NCBI RefSeq assembly: GCF_030506325.1
Contig: NZ_CP120683.1
Coordinates: 2,666,001-2,730,000 of the forward strand
From: Tunicatimonas pelagia
GTDB taxonomy: Bacteria > Bacteroidota > Bacteroidia > Cytophagales > Cyclobacteriaceae
DNA: 64,000 nt
Direction: 5' to 3'
Every line of letters starts with the position of its first letter. The first letter of the stretch is position 1. The position numbers were made by a program, and so were the translations under genes. This document shows, one piece after another, positions 33,216-41,546 of this stretch. Below the pieces are notes generated by a model, which ran no database searches, was not told where the DNA came from, and saw only the letters and a program-made list of their open reading frames with translations.

Positions 33216-34004
33216 ATGGTGAGAAATATTATATACATCGCCTGTTTTTCGCTTCTGCTACTGATGGCCTCCTTTAGTACCGTAGGAGTAAAACAATATC
33301 AGGTGAAGAAAGTGGTGATTGATGCGGGACACGGTGGAAAGGACCAAGGAACCCACGGAGTGTTTTCTGAAGAAAAAGATATTGCCCTGAGCGTAGCTAA
33401 AAAGCTAGGAAAAATACTTGCTAAGCACTTACCCGAGGTAGAGGTAGTGTATACTCGAGACAGTGATAACTTTATTTCGCTAGAGGGACGGGCAGATATT
33501 GCTAACGAAAATGGAGCTGATTTATTTATCTCTATTCACGCCAATGCCATGCCGGCTGGTAATGAATCGGTGTACGGCACCGAAACCTACGTAATGGGTA
33601 CCCATAAGGTGGAAGACAACTTGAATGTAGCCCGACGAGAAAACTCGGTAATTTTGATGGAGGAAGACTTTGAAGAACGTTACGCAGGTTATGATCCTAA
33701 CGCCCCCGAATCACATATTCTGTTTGCGCTTTACCAAAATGCGTATTTAGGTAATAGCCTAGTATTGGCCGATAAGATCGAGTCGCAATTTAAGCACCGG
33801 GTGGGCCGCCGTAGTCGAGGGGTGAAGCAAGCGGGTTTTTTGGTACTGTGGCGCACGTCTATGCCCAGTGTGTTGGTAGAGTTGGGGTATTTAACCAACC
33901 CGAAAGAAGAAAAGTACTTAAACGACGAACTCGGGCAAACCTACCTTGCTTCGGGTATCTTCCGGGCTATTCGTGACTATAAAAATGAAATAGAAACAAA
34001 TTAA
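33216..34004 (+). CDS. N-acetylmuramoyl-L-alanine amidase (Amidase_3)
   Basis: A 262-residue zinc amidase that cuts the peptide stem from peptidoglycan during cell separation. ATG 33216 gives a signal peptide (YIACFSLLLLMASFSTVG); an upstream ATG at 33168 lies in the lptD 5' region. Zinc ligands: His in VVIDAGHGGKDQG and His in LFISIHANAMP; the catalytic Glu is in VLVELGYLTNPKEEKY. It diverges from lptD with a shared promoter region. Confidence 0.9.
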   Translation: MVRNIIYIACFSLLLLMASFSTVGVKQYQVKKVVIDAGHGGKDQGTHGVFSEEKDIALSVAKKLGKILAKHLPEVEVVYTRDSDNFISLEGRADIANENGADLFISIHANAMPAGNESVYGTETYVMGTHKVEDNLNVARRENSVILMEEDFEERYAGYDPNAPESHILFALYQNAYLGNSLVLADKIESQFKHRVGRRSRGVKQAGFLVLWRTSMPSVLVELGYLTNPKEEKYLNDELGQTYLASGIFRAIRDYKNEIETN

Positions 34005-34074
34005 CCGGATAATTAATCAATCTGCTAAACCTAATGAAGTGGTATTCAGTATGTAAGTAGGGAAGCTATCACAA

Positions 34075-34082
34075 TACTTTTG
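34075..34082 (+). promoter_or_regulatory. -7 element (TACTTTTG) of the mlaD-like gene
   Basis: TACTTTTG matches TAnnTTTG exactly and lies 32 nt upstream of the GTG start. No clear -33 element is visible at the expected spacing. Confidence 0.4.
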
Positions 34083-34114
34083 TAAAGAATTTTGACGTAA
34101 ACTATTTTTTATTC

Positions 34115-35095
34115 GTGAAATTATCCAAAGAAATTAAAGTCTCTCTGTTGGCCATCGTAGCGGCGGTCATCCTTTTTCTCGGAGTGCGATTCTTAAAAGG
34201 AACCGAAGTATTCTCTCGCTTCAACACCTACTACGTAGTTTACGATAATATTGAAGGGCTCACCACCTCTAACCCGGTAATGATTAACGGCTACAAAGTG
34301 GGGCAGGTAATGAAAATAGAGCTCGAGCAAAACCGGGGAAACAGCTTGCTGGTAACAATGAACATCGACGAGAAAATACTGCTGGGCGAAGGAGCCACTA
34401 CATCGTTGGTCTCCAGCGATTTACTGGGAAGCAAAGCACTGTATCTGAAAGTGGGCGACATTAGCCAACCCATCGACGACGGCGATACTTTACGCTCCAA
34501 TGTAGAATTGGGAATTGTAGAGCGAGTGCAGGCGCAAGCTCTCCCAATTACTGAAAAACTAGATTCTACTCTGGCTCGCGTTAATCAGATTCTGGGAGCT
34601 AACGATCAGTCGGATATGTCCAATATTATTGGCACGCTGGTAGGAGATACCACATCAGTCTCAGCCGCTGTGAATAACCTGGAAGGTACTACCCGAAGTA
34701 TAAACGACATTCTTCAGCAAAATGAGCGTGGTTTAAACGCTACCATCGCCAATTTAGAATTACTTACCCGACAGCTAAGCGATCCAGAAAACGGAGTTGG
34801 CCCACTGTTAGCTAAACTCAATCAAAAAGTAGATAGCCTTCAGATACAATCTACGATAGAGGAATTTGAAGCGATTGCTCAAACCCTCAATCAGATTACT
34901 ACCAAAATGAACGAAGGCGAAGGCTCAATGGGTAAATTGCTCAACGATGATTCGCTCTACACGAATTTGAATAGTACTGCCCGAGATTTAGACTTATTGC
35001 TCGTCGATTTTAGGGAAAACCCAAAACGCTACGTACACTTTTCGGTATTTGGGGGCGGCAAAGATAAGGACAAGAAGAAGGATGGCAATGAATAA
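34115..35095 (+). CDS. MlaD/MCE-family lipid transport protein
   Basis: A 326-residue protein that starts with GTG 34115. One N-terminal transmembrane helix (about 8-27) leads into an MCE domain (about 35-120): TYYVVYDNIEGLTTSNPVMI, GYKVGQVMKIEL and SDLLGSKALYLKVGD. A long helical tail of ~180 residues (Leu/Asn/Asp-rich, coiled) follows, then a Lys/Asp end. MCE proteins bind and pass phospholipids across the periplasm. No MlaE/MlaF genes are adjacent. Confidence 0.88.
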   Translation: MKLSKEIKVSLLAIVAAVILFLGVRFLKGTEVFSRFNTYYVVYDNIEGLTTSNPVMINGYKVGQVMKIELEQNRGNSLLVTMNIDEKILLGEGATTSLVSSDLLGSKALYLKVGDISQPIDDGDTLRSNVELGIVERVQAQALPITEKLDSTLARVNQILGANDQSDMSNIIGTLVGDTTSVSAAVNNLEGTTRSINDILQQNERGLNATIANLELLTRQLSDPENGVGPLLAKLNQKVDSLQIQSTIEEFEAIAQTLNQITTKMNEGEGSMGKLLNDDSLYTNLNSTARDLDLLLVDFRENPKRYVHFSVFGGGKDKDKKKDGNE

Positions 35096-35191
35096 CTGCG
35101 CCAATCATCCCTTTCTCTAATATTTCTGATTTCTAGCTTAGAGAATAATTGGCAGTTTGCGTATCTTTAGAGAATTTCCCTGAAGAAAAAG

Positions 35192-36049
35192 ATGCCTATG
35201 AAAGACCGGGAACTTAAAGCACTAGTAGCCCTGCTAGACGACGAAGATTACGAGGTGCTTACCCATGTAGAAGAACGTATTATCTCTTACGGTAACCCCA
35301 TTATTCCTTTTCTTGAGCAAGAGTGGGAAAAAAACTTTAATCCTAATGTACAACGGCGACTAGAAGATCTTATTCATACGCTTCAGTTTGAGTCGCTGAA
35401 AGCTCGCTTAGGTAAGTGGTACAGTAGTGCCGAGCAAGATCTGACGGAAGGCATGTGGATTATTGCCACGTATCAGTACCCTGACCTATCGCTGGAAAGT
35501 ATTCAAGAGAGCCTTCAGCACATTTATTACGATAGCTGGCTGGAGTTCAAAACTGATGCACATCCCTACGATCAGGTACGTATCTTGAATAGTGTTCTCT
35601 TTAACAAATTAAAATTTCGCGCGAATAATAAACATTTCCACTCTCCGGCCAACTCTATGATTAACCGGGTATTGGAAACCAAGAAGGGTAATCCTATCTC
35701 GCTCTGCGTAGTCTACATGCTCGTGGCTCAGCGTCTTAAAATGCCGATATACGGGGTAAATCTGCCTAGCCTATTTATTCTAACCTATAAGCAAGACGAT
35801 CTGCAATTTTACATTAATGCTTTTAGCCGAGGGCTCGTTTTTAAGGAGCAAGACATTGATAATTATATTAAACAACTGAAGCTATCGCCCGAAGATATGT
35901 TTTACCAGCCTTGCCAGAATATCGATATCATTCGGCGAATGTTGCGTAATCTAACTGTTTCGTTTGAGAAATTAGACGAGTTTGAAAAGGCCGACGAAGT
36001 AAAGCAGCTCCTGGAGATTGTATCGGATGGCGATATTCTCGTCTTATAA
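35192..36049 (+). CDS. SirB1/transglutaminase-like family protein
   Basis: A 285-residue soluble protein. The segment VLETKKGNPISLCVVYMLVA is the conserved Transglut_core2 (SirB1) core, with Cys at the transglutaminase-like nucleophile position; MPIYGVNLPSLFILTYKQDD follows. The N-terminus is helical (LVALLDDEDYEVLTHVEERI, HEAT-like). No enzymatic activity is proven for the family. A TATCTTTA box (35162-35169) lies 23 nt upstream. It overlaps the convergent gluconokinase by 6 nt. Confidence 0.8.
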   Translation: MPMKDRELKALVALLDDEDYEVLTHVEERIISYGNPIIPFLEQEWEKNFNPNVQRRLEDLIHTLQFESLKARLGKWYSSAEQDLTEGMWIIATYQYPDLSLESIQESLQHIYYDSWLEFKTDAHPYDQVRILNSVLFNKLKFRANNKHFHSPANSMINRVLETKKGNPISLCVVYMLVAQRLKMPIYGVNLPSLFILTYKQDDLQFYINAFSRGLVFKEQDIDNYIKQLKLSPEDMFYQPCQNIDIIRRMLRNLTVSFEKLDEFEKADEVKQLLEIVSDGDILVL

Positions 36050-37525
36050 TTTCATTGTTTGCTGGTTCACTGCTTTTGCCCACTCACAAAAGCGTTCATA
36101 CTGCTCCTGATATACTGAGCGAAGTGCTGAATTTGGAGTAAACTCTTGTTCTTTCTCGGTATTTCTCCCCACTTCTTCTAAAGAATTTACTAATTCTAAT
36201 GCGTAGCTTCCTAGCATAATCGCTCCTTCGGCTACTCCGTGGTGGCTTTCGGCCACGTACACTGGTTTGTCAAACACATCGGCAATGAGTTGTACCATAA
36301 AATCCGAACGGGTTACGCCCCCGTCCGCCCAAATAGCATCGAAGCTTCCGGCAGCATCTTCCAACCCCTGACCAATACTGTACATATTGTACACTACGCC
36401 CTCTAGGGCGGCTCGGGCAAAATAATCTACCGTATGATCGGAGTCTACTCCAAAGTATCCGCCCTGGATACGCTCATTCCAGAAGGGTGCTCGCTCTCCG
36501 TGAAAATACGGTAGACAAACTAATGTATCGGCTCCGGGTTCAACTTGAGCTGCTTTCGTCAGTACTTCCTCATAAGAACATTTGCCGTGATATAAATTCT
36601 GGTGAAGCCAATTGAGAATAATCCCCCCGTTGTTGGTGGGCCCACCCAATACATGATAATCTTCGGTAAGCAGATAATTAAATATCCGCATCTGCTCATC
36701 AGGCAAAGCCTTCTGCGAAATTAGCCGAATAGCTCCGCTCGTACCCAACGATAGTGTGGCTTCCTTAGGATTCAGCCCGCTGGCGTACAGATTTGCCAAA
36801 CAACCATCGCTCGCCCCAACTACTACTGGCGTATCTTTGGGCAAATCAGTTTCTTCAACGATTTTACTGTCAAACCCTTGCAATATGTAGGTGGTGGGCA
36901 CCGGTTGAGATAACTGCTGAGCGTCAATACTTGCAAAAGCTAAAGCATCTTTATTCCAACCCAGTGTTTCCTGATTGAATAGTCCGGTAGCAGTCGCCAT
37001 AGAATAATCCACCACGTATTCGCCAAACCACTGATAAAGTAGCCACTCTTTAAATGACAGAAATTTGTAGGCTTGCCTGAAAATCTCCGGTTGATGGTCA
37101 CGTAGCCAGGCAATTTTGCAAAGGGGCAACATAGCGTGAATTGGCGCACCGCCTTTTTGGTAAATAGCATTACCTAAATCAGTACCGCGAAGCTCTTCTG
37201 CGTACTTTTGGCTGCGAGTATCTGCCCAAGTGAGCATGGGAGTAATTGGGTTCCCATCTTCATCTACAGCTAGTAAACTGTGCATCGCTGTGCTAAAGCT
37301 TACTCCGGTTATTGGTTGGTTCAGTTGGCTAATAACTGCTTTTACCGTCTGGTGTACTGCTTCCAGTATTTCTTGCGGATTCTGTTCTCGGTAGCCATCC
37401 TGAGGCTGATGTAAGGAATAAGAAGCATCTTCGGCGCAAATATTTTTTCCTTCGATATCAGCGGCCAGCACCTTTACGCTAGTAGTGCCTACATCAATAC
37501 CGAGCATAATAGGTACCAGGCTCAT
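36044..37525 (-). CDS. gntK: Gluconokinase, FGGY family
   Basis: A 493-residue carbohydrate kinase. The N-terminal nucleotide-binding motif is MLGIDVGTTSVKVLAADIEG; GVSFSTAMHSLLAVDEDGNP and LTWADTRSQKYAEELR are the sugar-site features typical of FGGY gluconokinases; WADGGVTRSDFMVQLIADVF is the C-terminal FGGY signature region. ATP phosphorylates gluconate to 6-phosphogluconate. Xylulokinase is the main alternative. Its partner permease is absent; the neighbours are unrelated. Confidence 0.8.
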   Translation of the reverse strand: MSLVPIMLGIDVGTTSVKVLAADIEGKNICAEDASYSLHQPQDGYREQNPQEILEAVHQTVKAVISQLNQPITGVSFSTAMHSLLAVDEDGNPITPMLTWADTRSQKYAEELRGTDLGNAIYQKGGAPIHAMLPLCKIAWLRDHQPEIFRQAYKFLSFKEWLLYQWFGEYVVDYSMATATGLFNQETLGWNKDALAFASIDAQQLSQPVPTTYILQGFDSKIVEETDLPKDTPVVVGASDGCLANLYASGLNPKEATLSLGTSGAIRLISQKALPDEQMRIFNYLLTEDYHVLGGPTNNGGIILNWLHQNLYHGKCSYEEVLTKAAQVEPGADTLVCLPYFHGERAPFWNERIQGGYFGVDSDHTVDYFARAALEGVVYNMYSIGQGLEDAAGSFDAIWADGGVTRSDFMVQLIADVFDKPVYVAESHHGVAEGAIMLGSYALELVNSLEEVGRNTEKEQEFTPNSALRSVYQEQYERFCEWAKAVNQQTMKL

Positions 37526-37549
37526 AGATTAAAAAATTAGGTTTTATTT

Positions 37550-37951
37550 TCAGGCGTGAAGAACGCCTTCCATTTCTAGCGAAGCTATATACTGAAAATT
37601 TTCATCAGTCACGCTCTCGGGCATAAAGATAAACTTCTTATCGTACACTTTCTTCTCAATGTAGTAGCTAACCCAAAACTGATTGACAAAAGCGAATAGT
37701 TCAGGATTAATTAACTCAACCTTAGCCACACTGTTCGGGGCCACACTATCTAAATAATGCCGCAGTACTGATGTTTTCTGTTCCTTCTTCTTGCTGTAAC
37801 CCGAGGAATTGATCAGTACATTCTCCAGCGTAAAATCATTCTCATTGATCAGGTACACATGGAATTCGTACTCACCTGACACTTCATTTTTCTGACGGCT
37901 AATCGCCATCCGTACTCCTTCTACCTTCGGAAAATCAATATCTTTTTTCAT
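37550..37951 (-). CDS. Conserved Bacteroidota protein, often misnamed phenylalanyl-tRNA synthetase alpha subunit
   Basis: A 133-residue protein. The layout MKKDIDFPKVEGVRMAISRQ, YLINENDFTLENVLINSSGY, TSVLRHYLDSVAPNSVAKVE and DKKFIFMPESV is a widespread short Bacteroidota family. Database names call it PheS, but it has no class II synthetase motifs and is far too short. Beta-rich single domain; function unknown. It is 24 nt upstream of gluconokinase on the same strand. Confidence 0.75.
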   Translation of the reverse strand: MKKDIDFPKVEGVRMAISRQKNEVSGEYEFHVYLINENDFTLENVLINSSGYSKKKEQKTSVLRHYLDSVAPNSVAKVELINPELFAFVNQFWVSYYIEKKVYDKKFIFMPESVTDENFQYIASLEMEGVLHA

Positions 37952-38049
37952 AAAACCAGCTTTGCTTGTTCATTCTTAGTATCGTTCAACCATCATTCGT
38001 GAGCTGTACGTTTCAAACTCTCAAAAGAATATTCCATCGTACCAATCCC

Positions 38050-38526
38050 CTAAAATACCTTAGCCTCCTTTTGGATGGTAGTGTTTGTTGTGTAGTGGCG
38101 TCTTTCACCTATTTTGAATGAACTCCACCTCCATCTTTTAACTTCAGCCACCTGTAAGCTTAATTTCTCTAGATTTATGTCTGCTTTCAATATATAATAA
38201 TCATCAAATCCTCTGTTAAAGTTTACAGTAAAAACTGGTCTTATAGTACTCAGATCTGCCTTGTAACCAATTTCTTCAAACAACTCTCTTTCTGCCGCTT
38301 GATTACTGGTTTCGCCAGCATGGGCACTCCCACCCACAGTCAAATCCCACATATTTTCCCATCCTTCTTTAAAAGGTTGTCTTTGTTGTATCAGTAATTG
38401 ATTATTTGAATTGATGATGCAGACGTGGATGACTAAGTGAAACTCATTTGGATTGAATATTTTTCCTCGCTTGACTACTTTACCAGTTCTAATCCTATGT
38501 TGATCATATAAATCCCATTCTTCCAT
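38050..38526 (-). CDS. Nudix hydrolase
   Basis: A 158-residue protein with the Nudix box GGSAHAGETSNQAAERELFE then EIGY, matching Gx5Ex7REUxEExGU. The N-terminus MEEWDLYDQHRIRTGKVVKR resembles the IPP isomerase-like/YfcD group. The C-terminus (RWSSFKIGERRHYTTNTTIQ) does not show the typical closing helix of this group and is shorter, so a late frameshift or truncation is possible. Substrate unknown. Confidence 0.8.
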   Translation of the reverse strand: MEEWDLYDQHRIRTGKVVKRGKIFNPNEFHLVIHVCIINSNNQLLIQQRQPFKEGWENMWDLTVGGSAHAGETSNQAAERELFEEIGYKADLSTIRPVFTVNFNRGFDDYYILKADINLEKLSLQVAEVKRWRWSSFKIGERRHYTTNTTIQKEAKVF

Positions 38527-38548
38527 TAGCTAATTTTTTCTAAGGGTC

Positions 38549-39271
38549 TTAACATGATGTCGGAATAGGATCCATCTCAAACAAACTCGCCAAATGCTTC
38601 AACAATCGGGCACTTACTTCTTCCATATTATGGGGCTTGCCTAACTCCTGAGCTAGTGAGGTGACGGCCTTACCTTCTATTCCGCAGGGGATGATATAAT
38701 CAAAGTATTGTAAGTCGGTATTTATATTGAGGGCAAAACCGTGCATGGTTACCCAACGGCTGGCTTTTACTCCCATCGCACAGATTTTACGGGGATTCTT
38801 CTGCTCCTCGTAATCGATCCATACTCCGGTAAGTCCAGCAATGCGCCCACCGTCTATGCCATAATCCGCCAAGGTGAGAATAATCGCCTCTTCTAGCATT
38901 CGGAGGTAACGATGAATATCGGTGAAGAAGTTATCTAAATCTAAAACCGGGTAGCCCACTAGTTGCCCTGGTCCGTGAAAAGTAATATCACCGCCCCGAT
39001 TAATCGGGTAGTACTGAACTCCTTTTTTAGCCAGCTCTTCGGACGATAATAATAAGTTACTTTCTTTTCCGCTTTTACCTAGCGTATACACGGGCGGATG
39101 CTCGCAAAACAGCAAGTAGTTTTCAGTAGCCTTTGCTTGATCCGGTTGCTTACGATTCACAATTTTAGTCTGGATGATTTCCGCAAAAACCTCTTCCTGA
39201 TAATCCCAGGCCTGGGCATAATCCACTAAGCCTAAATACTGAACATTTACTTGTTTGTTCTTTTCTAGCAT
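38549..39271 (-). CDS. lipB: Octanoyltransferase (lipoate biosynthesis)
   Basis: A 240-residue acyltransferase that moves octanoate from ACP to lipoate-dependent enzymes. The signature RGGDITFHGPGQLVGYPVLD lies in the middle, the Lys in MGVKASRWVTMHGFALNINT and the catalytic Cys in YIIPCGIEGKAVTSLAQELG are present. The N-terminus is about 20 residues longer than E. coli LipB. lipA is not in the window. Confidence 0.93.
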   Translation of the reverse strand: MLEKNKQVNVQYLGLVDYAQAWDYQEEVFAEIIQTKIVNRKQPDQAKATENYLLFCEHPPVYTLGKSGKESNLLLSSEELAKKGVQYYPINRGGDITFHGPGQLVGYPVLDLDNFFTDIHRYLRMLEEAIILTLADYGIDGGRIAGLTGVWIDYEEQKNPRKICAMGVKASRWVTMHGFALNINTDLQYFDYIIPCGIEGKAVTSLAQELGKPHNMEEVSARLLKHLASLFEMDPIPTSC

Positions 39272-39373
39272 CAGGAATAATTCGATGCAAATTTGCCTTC
39301 TCAGAGTCTTCTACAAATGACTATGGGGAGGTAGCAGGAGACAGCAAAATTTGCAATTTGTAATCTTCAATTA

Positions 39374-40357
39374 TCATTCCGGTACATAGGATTCTAACAG
39401 CGTAAAGCCCTCCGACGTTACCAATTCTACGTGTTGAATGCTGGCGGGCAGTAGACAGGCCTCTCCTTTTTTAATTAGATAGCTCTTCCCATCACTGTAA
39501 ATATCCGCTTCACCATCCACACAGACGTAGATTGTAAACGAATCCCGACCAGAATAATCTCGCGAAGTATTCTCGGTAAACTGCAAGCGGGAGGTGACGA
39601 AGTAAGGAGCTTGGACTATTTCTGTCACTTCATTTTCTTTAGCTTCGTAGCGGGTTTTGTATTCGTCGTATTCCTGGTAGTCAATCGCATCTAGGGCTTG
39701 CTCAATGTGCAGTTCGCGGGTATTACCCTTATCATCTCGCCGATCAAAGTCGTAGATACGATAGGTAACATCGGATGTTTGCTGAATCTCGGCTAGCAGG
39801 ATTCCTTTGCCAATACTATGAACGCGTCCCGCCGGAAGGAAGAACACGTCACCCGCCTGAACATCCTCTTCGTTCAGAATACTCATTAGTTTCCCGTCTT
39901 CAAAAGCATCTAAGTATTTCTCTCGGCTCATAGGCTGATTGAAACCTACGGTGAGTTGAGCTTCTTCATCGGCTTGCATAATGTACCACATTTCAGTTTT
40001 TCCGAACGAATTATGCCGCTGCTGCGCTAGTTCATCGTCGGGATGCACCTGAATAGACAGATCGTCGTTGGCATCGATAAACTTGATAAGCAGCGGAAAC
40101 TCATCACCGTATTTCTGATAAACCTGCTCACCCACTAGTTTTCCTTGGTAGGTCTTCAAAATCTCTTGCAGATTTTTGCCCGCTAAGGCTCCCTCCGCCA
40201 CTTCGGACACATTACCAGTAACGCCGGAGATTTCCCAGGTTTCGCCACAGTTGGGTAGCGGGGTGAAATCTTTTCCCAGTACGGTTTTAATTTTCTCACC
40301 ACCCCAGATTTTATCTTTATATATGGTGCGGAATTTCAGTGGATACAGTTCGGTCAT
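39374..40357 (-). CDS. manA: Mannose-6-phosphate isomerase, class I
   Basis: A 327-residue zinc enzyme that interconverts mannose-6-phosphate and fructose-6-phosphate. Zinc-binding region: FIDANDDLSIQVHPDDELAQ; VFFLPAGRVHSIGKGILLAE supplies further His/Glu ligands and YRIYDFDRRD follows. The short Bacillus-like type I form with two cupin-like halves. Stand-alone. Confidence 0.92.
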   Translation of the reverse strand: MTELYPLKFRTIYKDKIWGGEKIKTVLGKDFTPLPNCGETWEISGVTGNVSEVAEGALAGKNLQEILKTYQGKLVGEQVYQKYGDEFPLLIKFIDANDDLSIQVHPDDELAQQRHNSFGKTEMWYIMQADEEAQLTVGFNQPMSREKYLDAFEDGKLMSILNEEDVQAGDVFFLPAGRVHSIGKGILLAEIQQTSDVTYRIYDFDRRDDKGNTRELHIEQALDAIDYQEYDEYKTRYEAKENEVTEIVQAPYFVTSRLQFTENTSRDYSGRDSFTIYVCVDGEADIYSDGKSYLIKKGEACLLPASIQHVELVTSEGFTLLESYVPE

Positions 40358-40433
40358 ACTTTTTTGTGGTTATAGTTCGGGGAAAATATCAGCAAAAGAG
40401 ATGTTAAGTTCACGTAACTACTCTAATTTGTAC

Positions 40434-41108
40434 TTATTCATAGTATACAATAACGTCTTCGGGTGGTTTTCGTTGGATATCGGGCACTTCGGCATCTTCC
40501 GTCGGGTAACCAACTGGGATGAGTAGAAATGGACGTTCGTTGGTGGGGCGGTTCAGTACTTTAGTGAGAAAACTCATGGGGCTAGGTGTGTGGGTCAGGG
40601 CGACTAAACCGGCGTGATGAATCGCCGTGAGCAAAAATCCGGTAGCAATGCCGACGGATTCGGTAACGTAGTAGTTATTTTTCTTCTCGCCTTCATACTC
40701 TTCGTAGGCTCGCTTACAAACCACAATCAGCCAGGGAGCAATTTCCAGAAAGGGTTTATGTTCATCAGTGCCAAAGGCTTTCAAATCGTCTAGCCAGGTA
40801 TCAGACATCCGACCGTGGTAGTTGGTGTATTCTTCCTTCTCAGCCGCCTGGCGAATTTTAGCCTTTACTTCCGGGCTGGAAATAGCGCAAAATGTCCAGG
40901 GTTGTTTGTGCGCTCCTGAGGGAGCCGATGAGGCGGTCATAATAATATTCTGAATCACTTCCTTCGGTACAGGCTTATCCGAAAACATTCGCAGCGAACG
41001 GCGACGGTTCATAAACTGGTAGAATTCTTCTGCTCGTTGGAGTAATGCTTTTCCTTCGTAGGTAGGGTTTCGGTAGGGAATGAATGGTTTGTCTTCTGAG
41101 GTAGCCAT
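40434..41108 (-). CDS. Nitroreductase-family flavoprotein
   Basis: A 224-residue FMN enzyme. Features: FMNRRRSLRMFSDKPVPKEV (Arg cluster binding FMN phosphate), ASSAPSGAHKQPWTFCAISS and SVGIATGFLLTAIHHAGLVA. The match to the iodotyrosine-deiodinase-like branch is good. The natural substrate is unknown. An exact TACCTTTG box (reverse, 41137-41130) lies just upstream of the start. Confidence 0.88.
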   Translation of the reverse strand: MATSEDKPFIPYRNPTYEGKALLQRAEEFYQFMNRRRSLRMFSDKPVPKEVIQNIIMTASSAPSGAHKQPWTFCAISSPEVKAKIRQAAEKEEYTNYHGRMSDTWLDDLKAFGTDEHKPFLEIAPWLIVVCKRAYEEYEGEKKNNYYVTESVGIATGFLLTAIHHAGLVALTHTPSPMSFLTKVLNRPTNERPFLLIPVGYPTEDAEVPDIQRKPPEDVIVYYE

Positions 41109-41129
41109 ATTGCTGACGGTTCTACATTA

Positions 41130-41137
41130 CAAAGGTA
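41130..41137 (-). promoter_or_regulatory. -7 element (TACCTTTG) of the nitroreductase gene
   Basis: Exact TAnnTTTG on the reverse strand, 21 nt before the start codon at 41108; no clear -33 TTG at the expected place. It overlaps none of the coding sequence. Confidence 0.45.
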
Positions 41138-41142
41138 ACGGA

Positions 41143-41405
41143 TTACTGCCGAAAGTGCAGTTTCATACCTTCGTGAGTTGCCACGAACTCAAGCTTTTCG
41201 TAGAACTTAATAGCGTCCGGACGCTTTTTATCCGTAGTTAGCTGCAATAGATGGGCACCTCGCTCTTTAGACCGATTAATCGCCCAGCGGAATAGCTATC
41301 GGGCAAAGGATCAGTAAAATCTTCGCGCTGACGGCCTAATTTATCATCAGCCAGCATGCTTACAATTTTTATTACGTCAGATCGAGTGGCTTCTCGGAAC
41401 AACAT
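41143..41405 (-). pseudogene. GNAT acetyltransferase relic with internal deletion
   Basis: The start (ATG 41405) gives MLFREATRSDVIKIVSMLAD then DKLGRQREDFTDPLPDSY, the typical first ~35 residues of a GNAT N-acetyltransferase. Immediately afterwards, in another frame, the sequence reads RWAINRSKERGAHLLQLTTD, KKRPDAIKFYEKLEFVATHE and GMKLHFRQ and stop at 41143, the family's C-terminal third. The acetyl-CoA-binding middle (about 60-70 residues) is missing, and the two parts are out of frame. The gene is therefore dead, although its promoter survives. Confidence 0.85.
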
Positions 41406-41486
41406 AGTTGTACTAATTAACAAGTGAAAATGGATAGTTGATAAGTGGGTAGTAACAATTTAGCCATTTAACAATCAGCAATATAC

Positions 41487-41515
41487 CAAAGATAAAAACT
41501 TCTAGATTCTACCAA
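41487..41515 (-). promoter_or_regulatory. Intact promoter of the GNAT pseudogene
   Basis: Reverse strand: TTG (41515-41513), 18 nt, TATCTTTG (41494-41487). It is a good match to the Bacteroidota consensus but now only precedes the broken acetyltransferase. Confidence 0.6.
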
Positions 41516-41546
41516 CACTACTATCTTTTGTGCTAGTTTCGCGGCT

